From assembly GCF_019991125.1 (NCBI RefSeq), contig NZ_JAGENB010000004.1, forward strand, positions 124,001 through 188,000: a DNA stretch of 64,000 bases, written 5' to 3'. The translations under genes were made by a program, and so were the position numbers. The notes under the pieces are model-generated. The model saw only the letters and a list, made by a program, of their open reading frames with translations, was not told the DNA's origin and did not search any database. This DNA is from Phyllobacterium calauticae. GTDB taxonomy: Bacteria; Pseudomonadota; Alphaproteobacteria; Rhizobiales; Rhizobiaceae. The first letter of the stretch is position 1. Each line of letters opens with the position of its first letter. This document shows positions 44,474-53,805 of the stretch, piece after piece.

Positions 44474-45382
44474 ATGGCATTCACACTCCGGCAGTTGCAA
44501 TATTTCGTCGCGGTCGCGGAACAGGGCTCGATCACCCGCGCCGCGCAGAACCTGTCGATTTCGCAGTCATCCATCACCGAAGCCATCAAGGAACTTGAAA
44601 CCGATCTGGGCGTCGAGCTGTTCGAACGCCACCCGCGCGGCTTGCACATCACCTATAACGGCCATCAGTTCCTGCGCCATGCCACCAAGATACTGGCCGA
44701 CGTTTCCGACGCACGCCGCTCCTTCTCCGAGGACAGGCCAACCGATGCCGGCAAGCTGCAATTGGGTGTCACCTCGCTCGTCGCCGGTTATGTCCTGTCC
44801 GATCTGCTCGCCCGCTATCGCCGTGCCTGTCCGGGAGTGGAGGTCAGCGCCATCGAGGACAATGGCTCTTATCTCGAACACCTGCTGATCGGCGGCGAAC
44901 TGGATGTCGCCGTCATGGTCATTTCCAACCTGCGCGACCGCATGGCCCTGCAGGCGGAAATCATCGAGACCTCGCCCTACCGGCTCTGGCTGCCGCTTGG
45001 CCATCCCCTGGTCAGCGCCGATATCATTTCCATCAATGACATCGCCAAGGAACCGCTGATCATGCTGACGGTCGATGAAATCGAGGAAAACACCGGCAAG
45101 CTGCTGACAGCACTGGGCGCCCGTCCGCACGTCGCTTTCCGTACCCGGTCCGTTGAAGCCGTCCGCAGCCTCGTGGCAACTGGCGCGGGCATCGCGCTAT
45201 TGCCCGATCTGGTCTACCGCCCCTGGTCGCTGGAAGGCGACCGCATCGAAAGCCGTGACGTTTCCGGCGCGCTCCCGGTGGTGCAGGTAGGCATGGTCTG
45301 GCGCAAGGGATCCAGCCTGCCGCAGGCGGCGCGTGACTTTGTCGGCATCGCCGAAGCGCTGCGCAGCGGCCGTACGCGATGA
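44474..45382 (+). CDS. LysR-family transcriptional regulator
   Basis: A 302-residue regulator with the helix-turn-helix FTLRQLQYFVAVAEQGSITRAAQNLSISQSSITEAIKELETDLGVELFERHPRGLHITYNG. The ATG at 44474 is preferred to one 10 codons earlier because it begins the conserved FTLRQL block; neither has a strong ribosome site. It precedes the ydcSTUV-patD operon in the same direction, with a 120-bp gap, and probably responds to putrescine or a breakdown product. That ligand is inferred. Confidence 0.88.
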   Translation: MAFTLRQLQYFVAVAEQGSITRAAQNLSISQSSITEAIKELETDLGVELFERHPRGLHITYNGHQFLRHATKILADVSDARRSFSEDRPTDAGKLQLGVTSLVAGYVLSDLLARYRRACPGVEVSAIEDNGSYLEHLLIGGELDVAVMVISNLRDRMALQAEIIETSPYRLWLPLGHPLVSADIISINDIAKEPLIMLTVDEIEENTGKLLTALGARPHVAFRTRSVEAVRSLVATGAGIALLPDLVYRPWSLEGDRIESRDVSGALPVVQVGMVWRKGSSLPQAARDFVGIAEALRSGRTR

Positions 45383-45502
45383 TATCGGAAAAACCGATAG
45401 CGCCCTTCTGATTAATGAATTTGCGAAAGTGGCGAAAGAGAGGCACTTTTTCTCCCGGGAACACACGCCGCAAAGGCGGCACCAAAATCGGGAGATTTCG
45501 AG

Positions 45503-46663
45503 ATGAAGCAGATTCTGAAATCCTGCACGGCGCTGACCCTTTCGCTTGCCTTCTGCACGCAGGTCATGGCTCAGGAAGCCTTAACGCAATTGGGCAAGGG
45601 CGAAGGCGAACTCTCCATCGTTGCCTGGGCCGGCTATATCGAGCGCGGCGACACCGACAAGGCCTATGACTGGGTTACCGGCTTCGAGAAGGAAACCGGC
45701 TGCAAGGTCAGCGTCAAAACAGCCGCCACATCGGACGAGATGGTGGCGCTGATGAACGAAGGCGGCTTCGATCTCGTAACCGCCTCCGGTGACGCCTCGC
45801 TGCGCCTCGTGGCCGGCAAACGCGTCCAGCCCATCAACACTGATCTTATCCCAAGCTGGAAGACAATCGACAAACGCCTGCAGGATGCTCCTTGGTACAC
45901 GGTCAAGGGCGTGCATTATGGCGTACCCTATGTCTGGGGTCCGAACGTCCTGATGTACAATACCGAAGTCTTCAAAGGTAAGCCGCCAAAGAGCTGGAAC
46001 GTTGTCTTTGAGGAAATGACCCTGCCGGACGGCAAGTCCAACAAGGGCCGCGTGCAGGCCTATGACGGTCCGATCCATATAGCCGACGCCGCCAACTACC
46101 TGATGTTCCACAAGCCGGAACTTGGCATCAAAAGCCCCTATGAGTTGAACGAAGACCAGTACAAGGCAGCGCTTGAGCTGTTGCGCGGACAGCGCAAGCT
46201 TGCCGGCCGTTACTGGCACGATGCGATGATCCAGGTCGATGACTTCAAGAATGAAGGCGTTGTCGCTTCCGGTTCGTGGCCGTTTCAGGTCAATTTGCTG
46301 AAGTCGGAAAAGCAACCCGTTGCTTCGAATTTCCCGGAAGAAGGCACGACCGGCTGGGCTGATACGACCATGCTGCATGCGGAAAGCACCCATCCGAACT
46401 GCGCCTATATGTGGATGGAACACAGCCTTTCCACAAAGGTGCAAGGCGATGTTTCCGCGTGGTTCGGCGCCAATCCATCCGTCGGTGCAGCCTGCAAAGG
46501 CAATGAACTCCTCACGGACGAAGGCTGCGCCACCAACGGTTACAATGATTTTGACAAGATCAAATTCTGGAGGACGCCGGTTGCCAAGTGCGAAAGCCAG
46601 AGCGAATGCGTACCGTATCACCGCTGGGTGTCCGATTATATCGGTGTCATTGGCGGCCGCTGA
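45503..46663 (+). CDS. ydcS: Putrescine-type ABC importer, periplasmic substrate-binding protein
   Basis: A 386-residue protein with a Sec signal peptide (MKQILKSCTALTLSLAFCTQVMA). SIVAWAGYIERGDTDKAYDWV, GCKVSVKTAATSDEMVALMNEGG and DLVTASGDASLRL closely follow the Escherichia coli YdcS pattern as recalled. Together with genes for the ATPase, two permeases and gamma-aminobutyraldehyde dehydrogenase in the same order as E. coli ydcSTUVW, this supports uptake of putrescine or a related amine. GGGAG precedes the ATG. Confidence 0.9.
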   Translation: MKQILKSCTALTLSLAFCTQVMAQEALTQLGKGEGELSIVAWAGYIERGDTDKAYDWVTGFEKETGCKVSVKTAATSDEMVALMNEGGFDLVTASGDASLRLVAGKRVQPINTDLIPSWKTIDKRLQDAPWYTVKGVHYGVPYVWGPNVLMYNTEVFKGKPPKSWNVVFEEMTLPDGKSNKGRVQAYDGPIHIADAANYLMFHKPELGIKSPYELNEDQYKAALELLRGQRKLAGRYWHDAMIQVDDFKNEGVVASGSWPFQVNLLKSEKQPVASNFPEEGTTGWADTTMLHAESTHPNCAYMWMEHSLSTKVQGDVSAWFGANPSVGAACKGNELLTDEGCATNGYNDFDKIKFWRTPVAKCESQSECVPYHRWVSDYIGVIGGR

Positions 46664-46727
46664 TCCCCGATGTCACGCTGCGGTGCCTGGTTCGCCCCGC
46701 AAGCATGCCTGAAACATGGAGTGAGAC

Positions 46728-47726
46728 ATGACAGCTGCTGTCCTGTTTGAAAACGTATCGCGCCATTTCGGAGCGGTCCGCGCCGTCGATGCGGTTGATC
46801 TTGCTGTTGCCGAAGGCGAATTCTTTGCCATGCTTGGCCCCTCCGGCTCGGGCAAGACCACCTGCCTGCGCCTGATGGCGGGGTTCGAACAGCCGACCGG
46901 CGGCCATATCGAGATTTTCGGCGAGACGGCGGAGGGCGTGCCGCCGTACCGGCGCAACGTCAATACGGTGTTTCAGGATTACGCATTGTTTCCGCATCTG
47001 AGTATCCTCGACAATGTCGCCTACGGCCTGATGGTCAAGGGCGTGGCGCGGGAAGAACGGCGCAAGGCTGCGGAAGATGCGCTTGCCATGGTCAAGCTGC
47101 CTGGGTACGGCACGCGGCGGCCCGGTCAGCTTTCCGGCGGCCAGCGCCAGCGCGTTGCGCTTGCGCGCGCCCTCGTCAACAAGCCTAAAGTCCTTCTGCT
47201 GGACGAGCCACTGGGTGCGCTTGACCTCAAGCTGCGTGAACAGATGCAGGAGGAATTGAAGACCCTGCAGAAATCGCTCGGCATCACCTTTGTCTTTGTC
47301 ACTCATGATCAAGGCGAAGCCCTGTCCATGGCCGACCGCATCGCCGTGTTCAACGAAGGCAGGATCCAGCAACTTGGTACGCCGGAAGATGTCTACAAGC
47401 GACCGAAGACGCGGTTTGTCGCCGATTTCGTCGGCTCGTCCAATATCCTGCAACCGGAATTTGTCACCCAGCTTGGCGCGGGCCGGCAACTCGCCAGCCT
47501 GCGTCCCGAAGCCATAGAGCTTACCGGCAAAAAGGACGGCCAGCTTTCGCTGTCCGGCATTGTCCTGTCGCGCAGCTTCCTTGGTGCATCGAACCGTATC
47601 ACCGTCGATGTCAGCGGGACCAAACTTCATGTGACCAGCCCGGCGGCAAGTCCTGTTCCGGAAGAAGGCAGCAAGGTCACATTGAGTTTTGCCCCGGCCG
47701 ATCTTCATCTCATGGAGGCGGTGTGA
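46728..47726 (+). CDS. ydcT: Putrescine-type ABC importer, ATP-binding protein
   Basis: A 332-residue PotA-type ATPase: Walker A GPSGSGKTTCLRLMAGFE, VFQDYALFPHLSILDN, signature LSGGQRQRVALARALV, Walker B LLLDEPLGALDLKLR and a short C-terminal TOBE region. Its stop overlaps the next start (TGATG). Gene order matches E. coli ydcSTUVW. Confidence 0.92.
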   Translation: MTAAVLFENVSRHFGAVRAVDAVDLAVAEGEFFAMLGPSGSGKTTCLRLMAGFEQPTGGHIEIFGETAEGVPPYRRNVNTVFQDYALFPHLSILDNVAYGLMVKGVAREERRKAAEDALAMVKLPGYGTRRPGQLSGGQRQRVALARALVNKPKVLLLDEPLGALDLKLREQMQEELKTLQKSLGITFVFVTHDQGEALSMADRIAVFNEGRIQQLGTPEDVYKRPKTRFVADFVGSSNILQPEFVTQLGAGRQLASLRPEAIELTGKKDGQLSLSGIVLSRSFLGASNRITVDVSGTKLHVTSPAASPVPEEGSKVTLSFAPADLHLMEAV

Positions 47727-48679
47727 TGAGCGCCATCACCGGCGAACAGGCCATATCAACGCAAAGGTCCGGTCTTGCTGGCCGCATATCGGATTTCTTC
47801 TGGAAACATCCGCATGTTTTCCTGGCAGTGATGCTGGCTCCGCCGCTGCTGTGGCTCGGCATCATCTATTTGGGTTCGTTGCTCGCGCTCCTGTTGCAGA
47901 GCTTCTTTTCCATCGATGATTATTCGGGCCTGGTGAATTACGAGTTCACGCTTGCCACCTACGGGCAGTTGCTGAACGAGACCAATCTCGACATCATCAT
48001 CCGCACCGTGTGCATGGCGGCGATCGTGACCCTGTTTTCCGCACTGATCGCCTTTCCGATCGCTTACTATGCGGCGCGCTATGCCAGGGGAAAATGGAAG
48101 GCGCTGTTCTATCTCGGGGTAATGCTGCCGCTGTGGTCGAGCTATCTTGTCAAGATTTACGCGTGGAAACTGATCCTTGCAAAGGAAGGTATCCTGACCT
48201 GGCTCCTGACCAAGCTGAACCTGCTCTGGCTGCTGGATGCGTGGCTGTCACTCCCGGTGATCGGCGGCAATTCCCTCTCGGTCAGCTATACCGGCACCTT
48301 CATCGTGTTTGTCTATGTCTGGATGCCCTTCATGATCCTGCCGATCCAGGCATCGCTGGAACGCGTACCGGTCAATCTGATCGAGGCCTCCTCCGATCTT
48401 GGCAGCACCCCGCAGCAGACCTTCCGCCATGTGCTGTTTCCGCTGGCTCTGCCCGGCATCGTTGCCGGATCGATCTTCACCTTTTCGCTGACGCTGGGTG
48501 ACTACATCATTCCGCAGATCATCGGTTCTTCGCGTCTGTTCATCGGCCAGGCCGTCTATGCGCAGCAGGGCACGGCGGGCAACATCCCGCTTGCTGCCGC
48601 TTTCACCGTCGTGCCCATCGTCATTATGGGGCTCTATCTCTGGGCCGCCCGCAGAATGGGAGCTTTCGATGCGCTCTGA
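47726..48679 (+). CDS. ydcU: Putrescine-type ABC importer, permease (first)
   Basis: A 317-residue PotB-type permease ([35 protein letters not shown]; coupling loop [31 protein letters not shown]). A GTG one codon upstream could also serve as the start; GGAGG at 47714-47718 fits either. It overlaps the second permease gene by 11 bp. Confidence 0.91.
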   Translation: MSAITGEQAISTQRSGLAGRISDFFWKHPHVFLAVMLAPPLLWLGIIYLGSLLALLLQSFFSIDDYSGLVNYEFTLATYGQLLNETNLDIIIRTVCMAAIVTLFSALIAFPIAYYAARYARGKWKALFYLGVMLPLWSSYLVKIYAWKLILAKEGILTWLLTKLNLLWLLDAWLSLPVIGGNSLSVSYTGTFIVFVYVWMPFMILPIQASLERVPVNLIEASSDLGSTPQQTFRHVLFPLALPGIVAGSIFTFSLTLGDYIIPQIIGSSRLFIGQAVYAQQGTAGNIPLAAAFTVVPIVIMGLYLWAARRMGAFDAL

Positions 48680-49484
48680 TCGTTCCGCCTCTGCTCCGCT
48701 GGCCCTGAAGATTGCCGCCGCCGGCGGGCTGCTCTTCCTGCATCTGCCGATCCTGCTGATTTTCCTCTATGCCTTCACCACGGAAGAAAAGAGTTACCAA
48801 TTCCCGCCACCCGGCCTGACACTGCAATGGTTCGCGGTGACCTGGAACCGACCGGATGTGTGGCAGGCGCTGAGCCTCTCGGTCCGCGTCGCCTCGATCG
48901 CCACGGCCGTCGCATTGCTGCTTGGCACGCTCTGCGCCGCCGCGGTCAGCCAGACCCGGTTCTTCGGGCGCGAGACGATTTCACTGCTGGTCATCCTGCC
49001 GATTGCGCTGCCCGGCATCATCACCGGTATTGCCCTGCGATCGGCCTTCAGTATGGCGGACATTCCCTTCTCGATCTGGACCATCGTGCTTGGTCACGCC
49101 ACGTTCTGCGTCGTGGTTGTCTATAACAATGCGGTCGCCCGCTTCCGCCGTGTTTCGGGTTCACTGGTCGAAGCGTCGATGGATCTCGGAGCCAACGGCT
49201 TCCAGACATTTCGGTATGTCATCCTGCCGAATATCAGCACGGCCTTGCTGGCAGGCGGCATGCTCGCCTTTGCCCTGTCCTTCGACGAAGTCATCGTCAC
49301 CACATTCACCGGCGGCCAGCAATCCACCCTGCCGATCTGGATGCTGCAGGAACTCATCCGCCCGCGCCAGCGACCCGTCACCAACGTGGTCGCGATGGTC
49401 GTGGTGCTGGTGACATTCCTGCCGATCCTTGCTGCCTATTACCTCACACGCGACGGCGACCAGATCGCTGGTTCCGGCAAATAA
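48669..49484 (+). CDS. ydcV: Putrescine-type ABC importer, permease (second)
   Basis: A 271-residue PotC-type permease starting [36 protein letters not shown], with coupling loop [32 protein letters not shown]. The start inside the end of the preceding gene is chosen to give a full first membrane segment. It is followed 25 bp later by the aldehyde dehydrogenase gene. Confidence 0.91.
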   Translation: MRSDRSASAPLALKIAAAGGLLFLHLPILLIFLYAFTTEEKSYQFPPPGLTLQWFAVTWNRPDVWQALSLSVRVASIATAVALLLGTLCAAAVSQTRFFGRETISLLVILPIALPGIITGIALRSAFSMADIPFSIWTIVLGHATFCVVVVYNNAVARFRRVSGSLVEASMDLGANGFQTFRYVILPNISTALLAGGMLAFALSFDEVIVTTFTGGQQSTLPIWMLQELIRPRQRPVTNVVAMVVVLVTFLPILAAYYLTRDGDQIAGSGK

Positions 49485-49509
49485 TGCAAAGACTATGGGA
49501 GAACGACAC

Positions 49510-50937
49510 ATGGATACGCAACTGCTGATCGGATCGACATTCGTCGCCGGAACCGAGGTCGAGGAGCATATCCTCAACCCGAAGACCGGCGCGACAATCA
49601 TTGATCTTGCCGAAGCCTCCCACAGTCAGATTGATGCAGCTGTCGATGCGGCCGAACGGGCCTTTGCGACGTGGTCGCTGACGACACCTGCCGAGCGCTC
49701 CGGTTATCTCCTGCGGATTGCCGATGCCATTGAAAAACATGCGGATGATTTCGCCGCGCTTGAAGCGCTCAACTGCGGCAAGCCGATCAATGCCGTGCGC
49801 AATGACGAGCTTCCCGCCATCATCGATTGCTGGCGGTTCTTTGCCGGAGCCATCCGTTCCATGCATGCGCCCGTCGCCGGCGAATATCTGCCCGGGCATA
49901 CCTCAATGGTCCGCCGCGATGCCGTCGGCATTGTCGGATCGATTGCGCCGTGGAATTACCCGCTGATGATGATGGCGTGGAAACTTGCGCCAGCTATTGC
50001 AGGTGGCAATACGGTGGTGTTCAAGCCATCCGAACAAACACCGCTGACAGCGCTGAAAATGGCGCGGCTTCTGGCGGATATTCTCCCCGAAGGGGTAGTC
50101 AACGTCATTCTTGGCCGCGGCGACACGGTCGGCAACGCGCTGATCAACCACCCCAAGATTGGCATGGTGTCCATCACCGGCGATATCGCCACGGGAAAGA
50201 AGGTGCTGCAGGCCGCCGCCAAGACGGTCAAGCGGACTCATCTGGAACTGGGCGGCAAGGCGCCTGTCATCGTCTATGACGATGCGGACCTTGAAGCGGT
50301 GGTCAACGGTATCCGTACCTTCGGTTATTACAATGCCGGCCAGGATTGTACGGCTGCCTGCCGCATCTATGCGCAGGATGGCATCTACGAGAAACTGGTG
50401 GCGGACCTCACCTCTGCCGTCTCCACCATCCGCTTCAATGACGCCGACGATACGGTCAATGAGATCGGGCCGCTTATCTCCAGCCGCCAGCGCGATCGTG
50501 TGGCGAGTTTTGTGGAGCGCGCAACGGAACAGAAGCACATTGAGATTACCACGGGCGGCCATGCGGGCAGCACCAATGGTTTCTTCTTCCAGCCCACCGT
50601 CGTTGCCGGTGCGACGCAGGAAGACGAGATTGTCCGCCGCGAGGTGTTCGGTCCGGTGGTTTCGGTCACGCGTTTCCGTGCCGATGATGAGGCCGTAAGA
50701 TGGGCCAATGACAGCGATTACGGCCTCGCCTCTTCGGTCTGGACGAAAGATATTTCCAAGGCGATGAGAACCGCATCGCGGCTGCAATATGGCTGTACCT
50801 GGATCAACACCCACTTCATGCTGACCAATGAAATGCCGCATGGCGGCGTGAAGCAGTCAGGCTATGGCAAGGATATGTCGATCTACGCGCTGGAGGATTA
50901 TACGGCCGTTCGCCATATCATGATCAACCACGGCTGA
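49510..50937 (+). CDS. patD: Gamma-aminobutyraldehyde dehydrogenase
   Basis: A 475-residue NAD-dependent aldehyde dehydrogenase with the active-site Glu246 (LELGGKAP) and nucleophile Cys280 ([12 protein letters not shown]). [19 protein letters not shown] and [22 protein letters not shown] closely match the E. coli PatD/YdcW pattern. It oxidises 4-aminobutanal, made from putrescine, to GABA. The ATG at 49510 follows GGGAGAA. As the last gene of a ydcSTUV-type operon it links amine uptake to oxidation; no putrescine aminotransferase gene (patA) is present in the window. Confidence 0.92.
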   Translation: MDTQLLIGSTFVAGTEVEEHILNPKTGATIIDLAEASHSQIDAAVDAAERAFATWSLTTPAERSGYLLRIADAIEKHADDFAALEALNCGKPINAVRNDELPAIIDCWRFFAGAIRSMHAPVAGEYLPGHTSMVRRDAVGIVGSIAPWNYPLMMMAWKLAPAIAGGNTVVFKPSEQTPLTALKMARLLADILPEGVVNVILGRGDTVGNALINHPKIGMVSITGDIATGKKVLQAAAKTVKRTHLELGGKAPVIVYDDADLEAVVNGIRTFGYYNAGQDCTAACRIYAQDGIYEKLVADLTSAVSTIRFNDADDTVNEIGPLISSRQRDRVASFVERATEQKHIEITTGGHAGSTNGFFFQPTVVAGATQEDEIVRREVFGPVVSVTRFRADDEAVRWANDSDYGLASSVWTKDISKAMRTASRLQYGCTWINTHFMLTNEMPHGGVKQSGYGKDMSIYALEDYTAVRHIMINHG

Positions 50938-50969
50938 AGGCCGGTTTCCGGCAGCGTGACGGCACCAAA

Positions 50970-51020
50970 GGAATAAAATATCCATAGAACATTGAAATCA
51001 GGAATTTATTATTCTAGCCT
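50970..51020 (+). promoter_or_regulatory. Promoter with two GGAAT-type palindromes (GNAT gene)
   Basis: GGAATAAAATATCC (50970-50983), a -35 box TTGAAA (50992-50997), then GGAATTTATTATTCT (51001-51015) inside the 17-bp spacer and a -10 TAGCCT (51015-51020). The layout matches those before murQ and murA in the same locus, so the same regulator, probably the RpiR-type protein at 62.8 kb, is likely to act here. Confidence 0.6.
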
Positions 51021-51053
51021 GATTTTACTGACCTGACTTATCCATGCGGTAGA

Positions 51054-51473
51054 ATGAACATCCATCTCGAAGTCACAGAAGCCCCCTCGCCAACCGATCT
51101 CAAATTCCTGGGAGATCAGTTGACGGCATTCAATGATGGCGACGTCGGGCCGAGCCAAAGAGTGGCCCTTGCGGTCTTTGTGCGCGATGAAACGGATAGG
51201 GTTGTCGGTGGAATATCGGGCTACACCGCGTGGGGATGGCTCTACGTTCAATGGCTGTGGGTGGATGAGAGTTTTCGCGGACAGCACATGGCAGCCAGAA
51301 TGTTGGATGCCGCAGAACAGGAAGCGGCGGCACGCGGATGCCATGGCGCATATATTGATACGTTCAATCCAAGGGCCGCGAAGACTTACCAGAAGCAGGG
51401 ATACCAGACCTTTGCCACCCTGCCCGATTTTCCGATGGGGCGTGACCGCATCTTCCTGCAGAAACAGCTCTGA
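51054..51473 (+). CDS. GNAT-family N-acetyltransferase
   Basis: A 139-residue GNAT protein. VQWLWVDESFRGQHMAARMLDAAEQEAAARGCHGAYIDTFNPRAAKTYQKQGYQTFATLPDFP contains the acetyl-CoA loop (RGQHMAARM) and the C-terminal NPRAAKTYQKQGY block. The substrate is unknown. Its promoter carries the same operator pair as the murein-recycling genes, which suggests a link to amino sugars or peptides. It converges on anmK, with two palindromic repeats between them. Confidence 0.87.
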   Translation: MNIHLEVTEAPSPTDLKFLGDQLTAFNDGDVGPSQRVALAVFVRDETDRVVGGISGYTAWGWLYVQWLWVDESFRGQHMAARMLDAAEQEAAARGCHGAYIDTFNPRAAKTYQKQGYQTFATLPDFPMGRDRIFLQKQL

Positions 51474-51474
51474 T

Positions 51475-51550
51475 TAGTGGTCCGATTCTGACATTTGCAT
51501 CCCTCTTATACAGGCCATTGAGGCAAATGTCAGAATCAAAGGACCACTAG
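51475..51550. repeat. Palindromic repeat element, copy 1
   Basis: TAGTGGTCC (51475-51483) plus GATTCTGACATTTGC (51484-51498) pair with GCAAATGTCAGAATC (51523-51537) and GGACCACTA (51541-51549). The arms total 24 paired bases with a 24-base loop and a 3-base AAA bulge. It lies 2 bp after the GNAT stop and is related to copy 2, which suggests a dispersed palindromic (REP/MITE-like) family rather than a simple terminator. Confidence 0.85.
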
Positions 51551-51563
51551 CAAGTCTATGTTT

Positions 51564-51642
51564 CTAGTGGAACTTTGAATTTGACATTCGCATGCTGCGC
51601 GTCATGTCAGATGGGATGCGAATGTCAAATTCGTTCCACTAG
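51564..51642. repeat. Palindromic repeat element, copy 2
   Basis: CTAGTGGAAC (51564-51573) pairs with GTTCCACTAG (51633-51642), and AATTTGACATTCGCAT (51578-51593) pairs with the complement within 51615-51631. The same order of blocks as copy 1 is kept (TAGTGG, then TTGACATT-GCAT), with many base differences. The anmK stop codon (TAG, read at 51641-51639) is formed by the outer arm. Confidence 0.85.
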
Positions 51643-52754
51643 CCTGCTATGCGTCCGCCGCGCGTGGGCTCGCGAACGCCTGTCGTCGTCGGGAAACTGA
51701 TCGGCAGGTCCCTGAGAGCACGCACCGCAAGAAAACCAAAGCATTCCGCTTCGACCGCGTCGCCGCGCAAACCCAAGGCTTCGGCGGCCAAGACCTCGAC
51801 GCCAGCAAGATCCGAAAGCATGGCCATGATCGCCGGATTGCGGCGGCCGCCTCCGCAAACCACCAGCCTGCCGGGCCGCTGCGGCAAAAGATCGAGCGCT
51901 TTCCCGACGGCAGATGCGGTAAATGCCGACAGGAGCGCAGCCCCATCCCGTGCATTGAGGCCATCGGCCATTTCCGCACCAAAATCAAAGCGGTCCAATG
52001 ATTTTGGATAAGGTGCTGTCAGATAAGGATGCTGCAGGAGCTTGGAAAGGCGTACTTCGTCAACCGTTCCAGCCAAAGCCAGAGCGCCGTCCCGATCCAT
52101 TTCACCCAGCCCTTTCGACTTGACGAAATCATTGAGCGGCGCGTTGGCAGGCCCGGTATCGAACGCGACAAAGCCACCATCGCCATCCCACCAGGTAATG
52201 TTCGCAACACCGCCCAGGTTCAGCATGGCGGTGTCGTTTCCAACCCCGGCAGCCTGCAGCAGTGCAGCATGATAGGCCGCCGACAAAGGAGCACCCTGCC
52301 CGCCCATGCGCATATCAGCCGAGCGGAAATCATAGGCGACCTTTGTTCCAAGAATGGCGCTCATCAGTTCGCCATCGCCGAGCTGGCGGGTTGCGCCAAG
52401 ACGGCCGCCCTGGGGTGCGCGGTGCAGGACGGTCTGGCCGTGAAAACCGACGATGCCGATGTCGGCCATTGTCAGGCCGGCACCGTTGACCAGATCCTGG
52501 ACTGCCGCGGATTGCGCGCGCGTCAGTGCCTCTTCGGCTTGCCGGAAGATCACCGGTTCGGGACCGTTGAAATTCCAGACTCGGGCCTGGTTCAACGTCT
52601 CCTCCAGCAGGCTTCGAACGGATGCGTCGTAGGGGGTCAACGCATAAGCGCCGAACGCCTCTATGCGCTCGCCGTCGGTTTTGATCAGGGCAACGTCAAT
52701 GTTGCCGTCAAGTACGGTACCGGTCATCAGGCCAACGGCCCACATTGGTTCCAT
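51639..52754 (-). CDS. anmK: Anhydro-N-acetylmuramic acid kinase
   Basis: A 371-residue kinase of normal family length. [71 protein letters not shown] and [15 protein letters not shown] are hallmark blocks. It phosphorylates and opens 1,6-anhydroMurNAc from peptidoglycan turnover to MurNAc-6-phosphate, the MurQ substrate. AGGAA precedes the ATG. It is the last gene of the murQ-importer-hydrolase unit, 10 bp after the serine hydrolase gene. Its stop codon lies in a palindromic repeat, although the protein end looks normal. Confidence 0.95.
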   Translation of the reverse strand: MEPMWAVGLMTGTVLDGNIDVALIKTDGERIEAFGAYALTPYDASVRSLLEETLNQARVWNFNGPEPVIFRQAEEALTRAQSAAVQDLVNGAGLTMADIGIVGFHGQTVLHRAPQGGRLGATRQLGDGELMSAILGTKVAYDFRSADMRMGGQGAPLSAAYHAALLQAAGVGNDTAMLNLGGVANITWWDGDGGFVAFDTGPANAPLNDFVKSKGLGEMDRDGALALAGTVDEVRLSKLLQHPYLTAPYPKSLDRFDFGAEMADGLNARDGAALLSAFTASAVGKALDLLPQRPGRLVVCGGGRRNPAIMAMLSDLAGVEVLAAEALGLRGDAVEAECFGFLAVRALRDLPISFPTTTGVREPTRGGRIAG

Positions 52755-52764
52755 GGTTGAATTC

Positions 52765-53802
52765 CTACTGTCCGTTGACGAGATTGCCGACTTCCTGCCG
52801 AAGCAAGGTTATTCCACTGTCGAAATGGCGCGTCGGATGAATGCGGTTGGTGAGCAGTGTCCAGGCCCTGCCCTTGTCGAAATCAATCCACAGGCCAGTA
52901 CCTGTAAAGCCCGTATGACCGATCGTGTTCGCAGAACACAATCCTCCGCCTGACCAGTCCTCATATGGCCGCTCCCACCCATGGGTGCGTTTGGCGGACA
53001 GAGGTTCTTTCATGAGCGCGATCGCATGCTCGGACGCTCCGGTTCCATCCAGCAGACCTTGCGCGAAATCCAGAACGGAATCGGCCGTTCCGAACAGCCC
53101 GGCATGACCGGCTCCCTGCAAGGCGGCGCAGTTGTCGTCATGCACCTCGCCCGACAGCACCCGGTGCCGCCAGGTGCAGTCCTCGGTGGCCGCCGCAGCA
53201 TCAGATGCAGCAGAGAACGCAAAACCTGGCCCTGGGTCCATGTCACGGATGGAGCACTTGGATAGGCGCTCCAGCGCGAAGCCCAGAAGAATGAAATTGA
53301 TATCGGAATAGACCGGTTCCCCGGCCTGCCACTCACGCTGCAGGATGAAGCTGCGCAGCAAATCCGGATCGCGGCCATAGGTGTATATCGGGGCAACGGC
53401 CGGCAAGGGCGTCTGATGGCCGAGACATTGCCTAAAGGTGATTTTCCGCTCCCAGGCGTTTGCGTCATATTGGCGTAAATCCGGCAGCGCGGAGATGAGC
53501 GGTGCGTCGAGATCAATGATGCCCGCTTGCGCCAAAGCAAGGATGCGCGGCGTCGTAAAGATGACCTTGGTCAGCGATGCAAGGTCGAACCACGTGTCGA
53601 CCCGCATCGGCCTGATATTCGGAATAAGTTGAGCTGAGCCAATCGCCTGGATGATCCGGCGCTGATCCCGATCAACAATGCCGAACACGCCCCCGGGAAT
53701 GCGGTTGGTTGCTACGGCACTGGCAAGTGGTGCAAAAGCGCGATTGAACAACCGGGAAAGCGCGGCATTGGCGAACTGTTCCGTACGATCAGATGCACTC
53801 AT
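52765..53802 (-). CDS. Cytoplasmic serine hydrolase, class C beta-lactamase fold
   Basis: A 345-residue protein of the beta-lactamase/penicillin-binding-protein-like family. The S-x-x-K motif is SLTK (Ser76, Lys79), the second motif is YSD (Tyr165), and HTGFTG stands in for the KTG motif. It has no signal peptide, so it probably acts in the cytoplasm on imported muropeptides, for example as an esterase or D-Ala-D-Ala-type peptidase. A similar gene (ybbE) sits in the Bacillus subtilis MurNAc cluster. It lies between the importer ATPase (3-bp gap) and anmK. The exact substrate is unknown. Confidence 0.85.
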   Translation of the reverse strand: MSASDRTEQFANAALSRLFNRAFAPLASAVATNRIPGGVFGIVDRDQRRIIQAIGSAQLIPNIRPMRVDTWFDLASLTKVIFTTPRILALAQAGIIDLDAPLISALPDLRQYDANAWERKITFRQCLGHQTPLPAVAPIYTYGRDPDLLRSFILQREWQAGEPVYSDINFILLGFALERLSKCSIRDMDPGPGFAFSAASDAAAATEDCTWRHRVLSGEVHDDNCAALQGAGHAGLFGTADSVLDFAQGLLDGTGASEHAIALMKEPLSAKRTHGWERPYEDWSGGGLCSANTIGHTGFTGTGLWIDFDKGRAWTLLTNRIHPTRHFDSGITLLRQEVGNLVNGQ

Positions 53803-53805
53803 GAT

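Noticed and set aside
51475-51642. Integron attC sites or insertion-sequence ends
   Set aside because: No integrase or transposase gene is near and no target duplication is visible; the two elements resemble each other as a palindromic repeat family.
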